Source: an archaeon (GTDB lineage Archaea; Asgardarchaeota; Hermodarchaeia; Hermodarchaeales; Hermodarchaeaceae). From it: a DNA stretch of 6,284 nucleotides. The stretch covers positions 1 to 6,284 of the forward strand of contig JABXGV010000282.1 in assembly GCA_016550485.1 (NCBI GenBank). The letters run 5' to 3'. The notes under the pieces are model-generated. The model had not been told where the DNA came from and made no database searches. It saw only the letters and a program-made list of their open reading frames with translations. Each line of letters opens with the position of its first letter. Within the stretch, counting starts at the first letter, position 1. The translations under genes were made by a program, and so were the position numbers. Positions 5,147 to 6,284 of the stretch are shown here, piece by piece.

Positions 5147-5779
5147 ATGTCTCAGGTAACGTATCACGATGAAGGAATTAAAAACCTTCGCCGGAAGCTC
5201 CGGCAGGCAGAGCGGGTGGGAGTGCTCGAGGTGGCGCAGGCTTTCTTGGCTACGAAGCCTGGAATCCGTGCCACAACCCAGGCGAATTGTGTGTATATGA
5301 TTGTGCAGCTGCATAAGCTCGCTGGGGGGCGGTCCCTCGATCAGATTTCAGCTGCCCAGCTCTCCGAGTGGGTGATACAAGCTAGTGGGACCGGGCGAGG
5401 TGTCCATCTCAACCGGGCAAAGATGATCCTGCGCTGGGCGCATGGGGGTGTGTTGCCGCCAGAAATCCAGACGCTGCGCCTACCGAAGGGGGCAGGGCGC
5501 CATTGGCGGCTGGAGGCGGAGGATCTCTTGACCCAGGAAGAAATCACCTGTCTTCGCGATGCCGCCACAAATTTGCGGGATAAGGCCCTCATCGAATGTA
5601 TGTATGTGCACGCTAGTCACGCCTACGGCTCTTTCCTGGTGGTGGTTTGGGAGTTACATTGTCGGATTCACCTTCATAATACCAGGGTTCATCAAACTAC
5701 TTTCAGGGACACTTACCGAATACCTATAGAACCCTGGCACCACTCTAGAACAGCCAACCCTACGAATTCAACTTTCTAA
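5147..5779 (+). pseudogene. Tyrosine recombinase (archaeal Xer/integrase type), truncated after the core-binding domain
   Basis: Residues 1 to about 155 follow the tyrosine recombinase plan. A core-binding, SAM-like domain (about 24-115) includes GRSLDQISAAQLSEWV and N-R-A-K-M-I-L-R-W. The catalytic-domain entry follows: LLTQEEITCLRDAATNLRDK and A-L-I-E-C-M-Y. In intact enzymes this continues into a Gly-x-Arg-[IV]-x-E-[LI] stretch carrying the first catalytic Arg. Here the sequence turns into H-A-S-H-A-Y-G-S-F and then an unrelated tail to the TAA. The catalytic Arg, the HxxR motif and the Tyr nucleophile are all absent, so the product cannot recombine DNA. Homology stops near base 5611, and the ORF beyond it is chance coding. 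ATG 5147 is chosen from the TATA spacing. Either another element inserted in or deleted the 3' part, or the C-terminal half lies beyond the window, as happens when an element integrates within its own integrase gene. Confidence 0.75.
5682..5737. repeat. Perfect 9-bp inverted repeat
   Basis: CCAGGGTTC (5682-5690) and GAACCCTGG (5729-5737) are exact reverse complements separated by 38 bases. The pair lies 70-125 bases beyond the point where integrase homology ends. It could be a transcript hairpin, a recombinase or protein binding pair, or chance. Confidence 0.6.
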
Positions 5780-5856
5780 ATCCAGAACCAGCTTGACCTT
5801 CGTATGGGAAAGAATCAACTTGTCAGTGCAGCCATTAGGTCGAAATAATCGCTTCG

Positions 5857-5864
5857 AGATAAAT
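5857..5864 (+). promoter_or_regulatory. Candidate TATA box for the pentapeptide-repeat gene
   Basis: AGATAAAT (core ATAAAT at 5859-5864) lies about 85 bases before the ATG at 5946. A transcript starting near 5885 would carry a 60-base leader holding the SD and a TTCCGGAA palindrome (5887-5894). Confidence 0.35.
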
Positions 5865-5930
5865 AGGGAGTGTTCCGTCTTCTCCTTTCCGGAAGGCTTA
5901 AGCGGAGCCACCACCCACAACAGCCCGAAA

Positions 5931-5937
5931 GAGGTGA
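5931..5937 (+). promoter_or_regulatory. Shine-Dalgarno of the pentapeptide-repeat gene
   Basis: GAGGTGA matches the archaeal 16S tail and ends eight bases before ATG 5946. It favours this start over the open but ATG-free frame that extends upstream. Confidence 0.75.
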
Positions 5938-5945
5938 CAGGGACC

Positions 5946-6284
5946 ATGATTCCAAAAAAACCACCCGAAACCAAAGATAGGCAGGAGCAACTCTTAGCCC
6001 CGTTGACTACTTGCACCTACACTTACCGTCACTCAGCAGACTGTCACAAAGAGGGAGAGCAGTGTCACTACACCGCTGAACCTGGTATGAACTTCTGTTG
6101 GTGGCACGCCCCCGTCGAAGGGAAAATTCTCTCCCAACGTCCCTCCTTCCGTCACGACGAAAGCGATTTTCATTTCTGTGAAGCCCATCTTACAAGAGCC
6201 ACACTACATAATGCTGACCTAGTAAGAGCAAAGCTAAATAATGCTAAACTATCGGGTGCGGATCTACGAAGTGCTAACTTATGG
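5946..6284 (+). CDS. Pentapeptide-repeat protein with Cys/His-rich N-terminus (partial, runs off the window)
   Basis: The first 113 residues are visible. Residues 23-54 are rich in Cys and His: C23-x9-C33-H34, C40-H41, then FCWWH with C51 and His54, and a further Cys at 78. This may bind a metal. From Ala80 the sequence becomes pentapeptide repeats of the A(D/N)Lxx type in perfect five-residue register: A-H-L-T-R, ATLHN, ADLVR, AKLNN, AKLSG, ADLRS and A-N-L-W to the edge. Such repeats fold as a right-handed beta-helix. Proteins with them have varied or unknown roles, including DNA mimicry and scaffolding. No signal peptide or membrane helix is visible so far. The gene follows the integrase remnant on the same strand, which hints at accessory DNA. 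The C-terminal part, and any further domain, is outside the window. Confidence 0.85.
   Translation, partial: MIPKKPPETKDRQEQLLAPLTTCTYTYRHSADCHKEGEQCHYTAEPGMNFCWWHAPVEGKILSQRPSFRHDESDFHFCEAHLTRATLHNADLVRAKLNNAKLSGADLRSANLW

Larger units (their letters stand above)
5612..5945. other. About 330 bases without a convincing gene, between integrase remnant and pentapeptide-repeat gene
   Basis: The integrase frame runs through to 5779 without family resemblance. In another frame, 5604-5729 encodes a short hydrophobic peptide (W-W-W-F-G-S-Y-I-V-G-F and onward), which might be a fragment of a membrane protein. The frame of the downstream gene is open back to 5730 but has no ATG before 5946. A 9-bp inverted repeat (5682-5737) and a TATA-like site (5857-5864) are the other visible structures. 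No tRNA was recognised by eye. Confidence 0.5.

Noticed and set aside
5682..5740. Possible tRNA or tRNA fragment suggested by the GGTTC element
   Set aside because: No acceptor, D-arm or anticodon stem could be paired around it on either strand.
5768..6016. An 82-codon open frame on the minus strand
   Set aside because: It overlaps the start of the pentapeptide-repeat gene, which has a good SD and a recognisable protein. The minus-strand product has no recognisable motif and no SD was noted.
5709..6028. A 10-base direct repeat, ACACTTACCG at 5709-5718 and 6019-6028
   Set aside because: One copy is inside the pentapeptide coding sequence. A 10-base match in a few hundred bases is within chance, and no mobile element is delimited by it.
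1..6284. CRISPR arrays, insertion-sequence ends or a complete mobile element
   Set aside because: No regularly spaced repeats, transposase or terminal inverted repeats were seen. The only mobile-element trace is the truncated integrase.

Overview
The window looks archaeal. Several predicted translation starts sit behind Shine-Dalgarno (SD) sequences matching the archaeal 16S tail (GGAGGT, GGTGAT, GAGGTGA). AT-rich TATA-like boxes lie at suitable distances upstream of genes, one start looks leaderless, and the integrase remnant resembles archaeal Xer-type tyrosine recombinases. Base composition is moderate, about half GC by eye. The mix of families, especially the Cys/His zinc-ribbon paralogs and the large B12-type radical SAM protein, would fit an Asgard archaeon such as Thorarchaeota. 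That placement is an inference from gene content, not a demonstrated assignment.

Layout: 1-153 is the 3' end of an M3-family peptidase (oligoendopeptidase F-like). At 308-1642 is a complete glutamine synthetase-family enzyme, followed 71 nt later on the same strand by a radical SAM enzyme with an N-terminal B12-binding-like domain (1714-3291). These two may be co-transcribed. They converge on a minus-strand block of two paralogous Cys/His-rich zinc proteins. The upstream one (4019-5005) has a four-helix membrane domain, and the downstream one (3327-3881, TTG start) is soluble. They share two CxxC...CPxH modules and a C-terminal zinc ribbon.

A divergent promoter region (5006-5146) separates the zinc block from a tyrosine recombinase gene (5147 onward). 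That gene is intact through the core-binding domain but loses homology about 155 codons in, before the first catalytic arginine, so it is a remnant. About 330 bases follow with no convincing gene but with a 9-bp inverted repeat. The window ends inside a pentapeptide-repeat protein with a Cys/His-rich N-terminus (5946 to the edge).

The left half is ordinary metabolic chromosome. The right third, with its broken integrase, unexplained DNA and pentapeptide-repeat gene, looks like accessory or recently rearranged sequence. The points most worth a second look are the changed active-site positions in the glutamine synthetase homolog, the soluble and membrane-bound zinc-protein pair, and the integrase breakpoint. 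Nothing here can be shown from sequence alone to be a new biological system.
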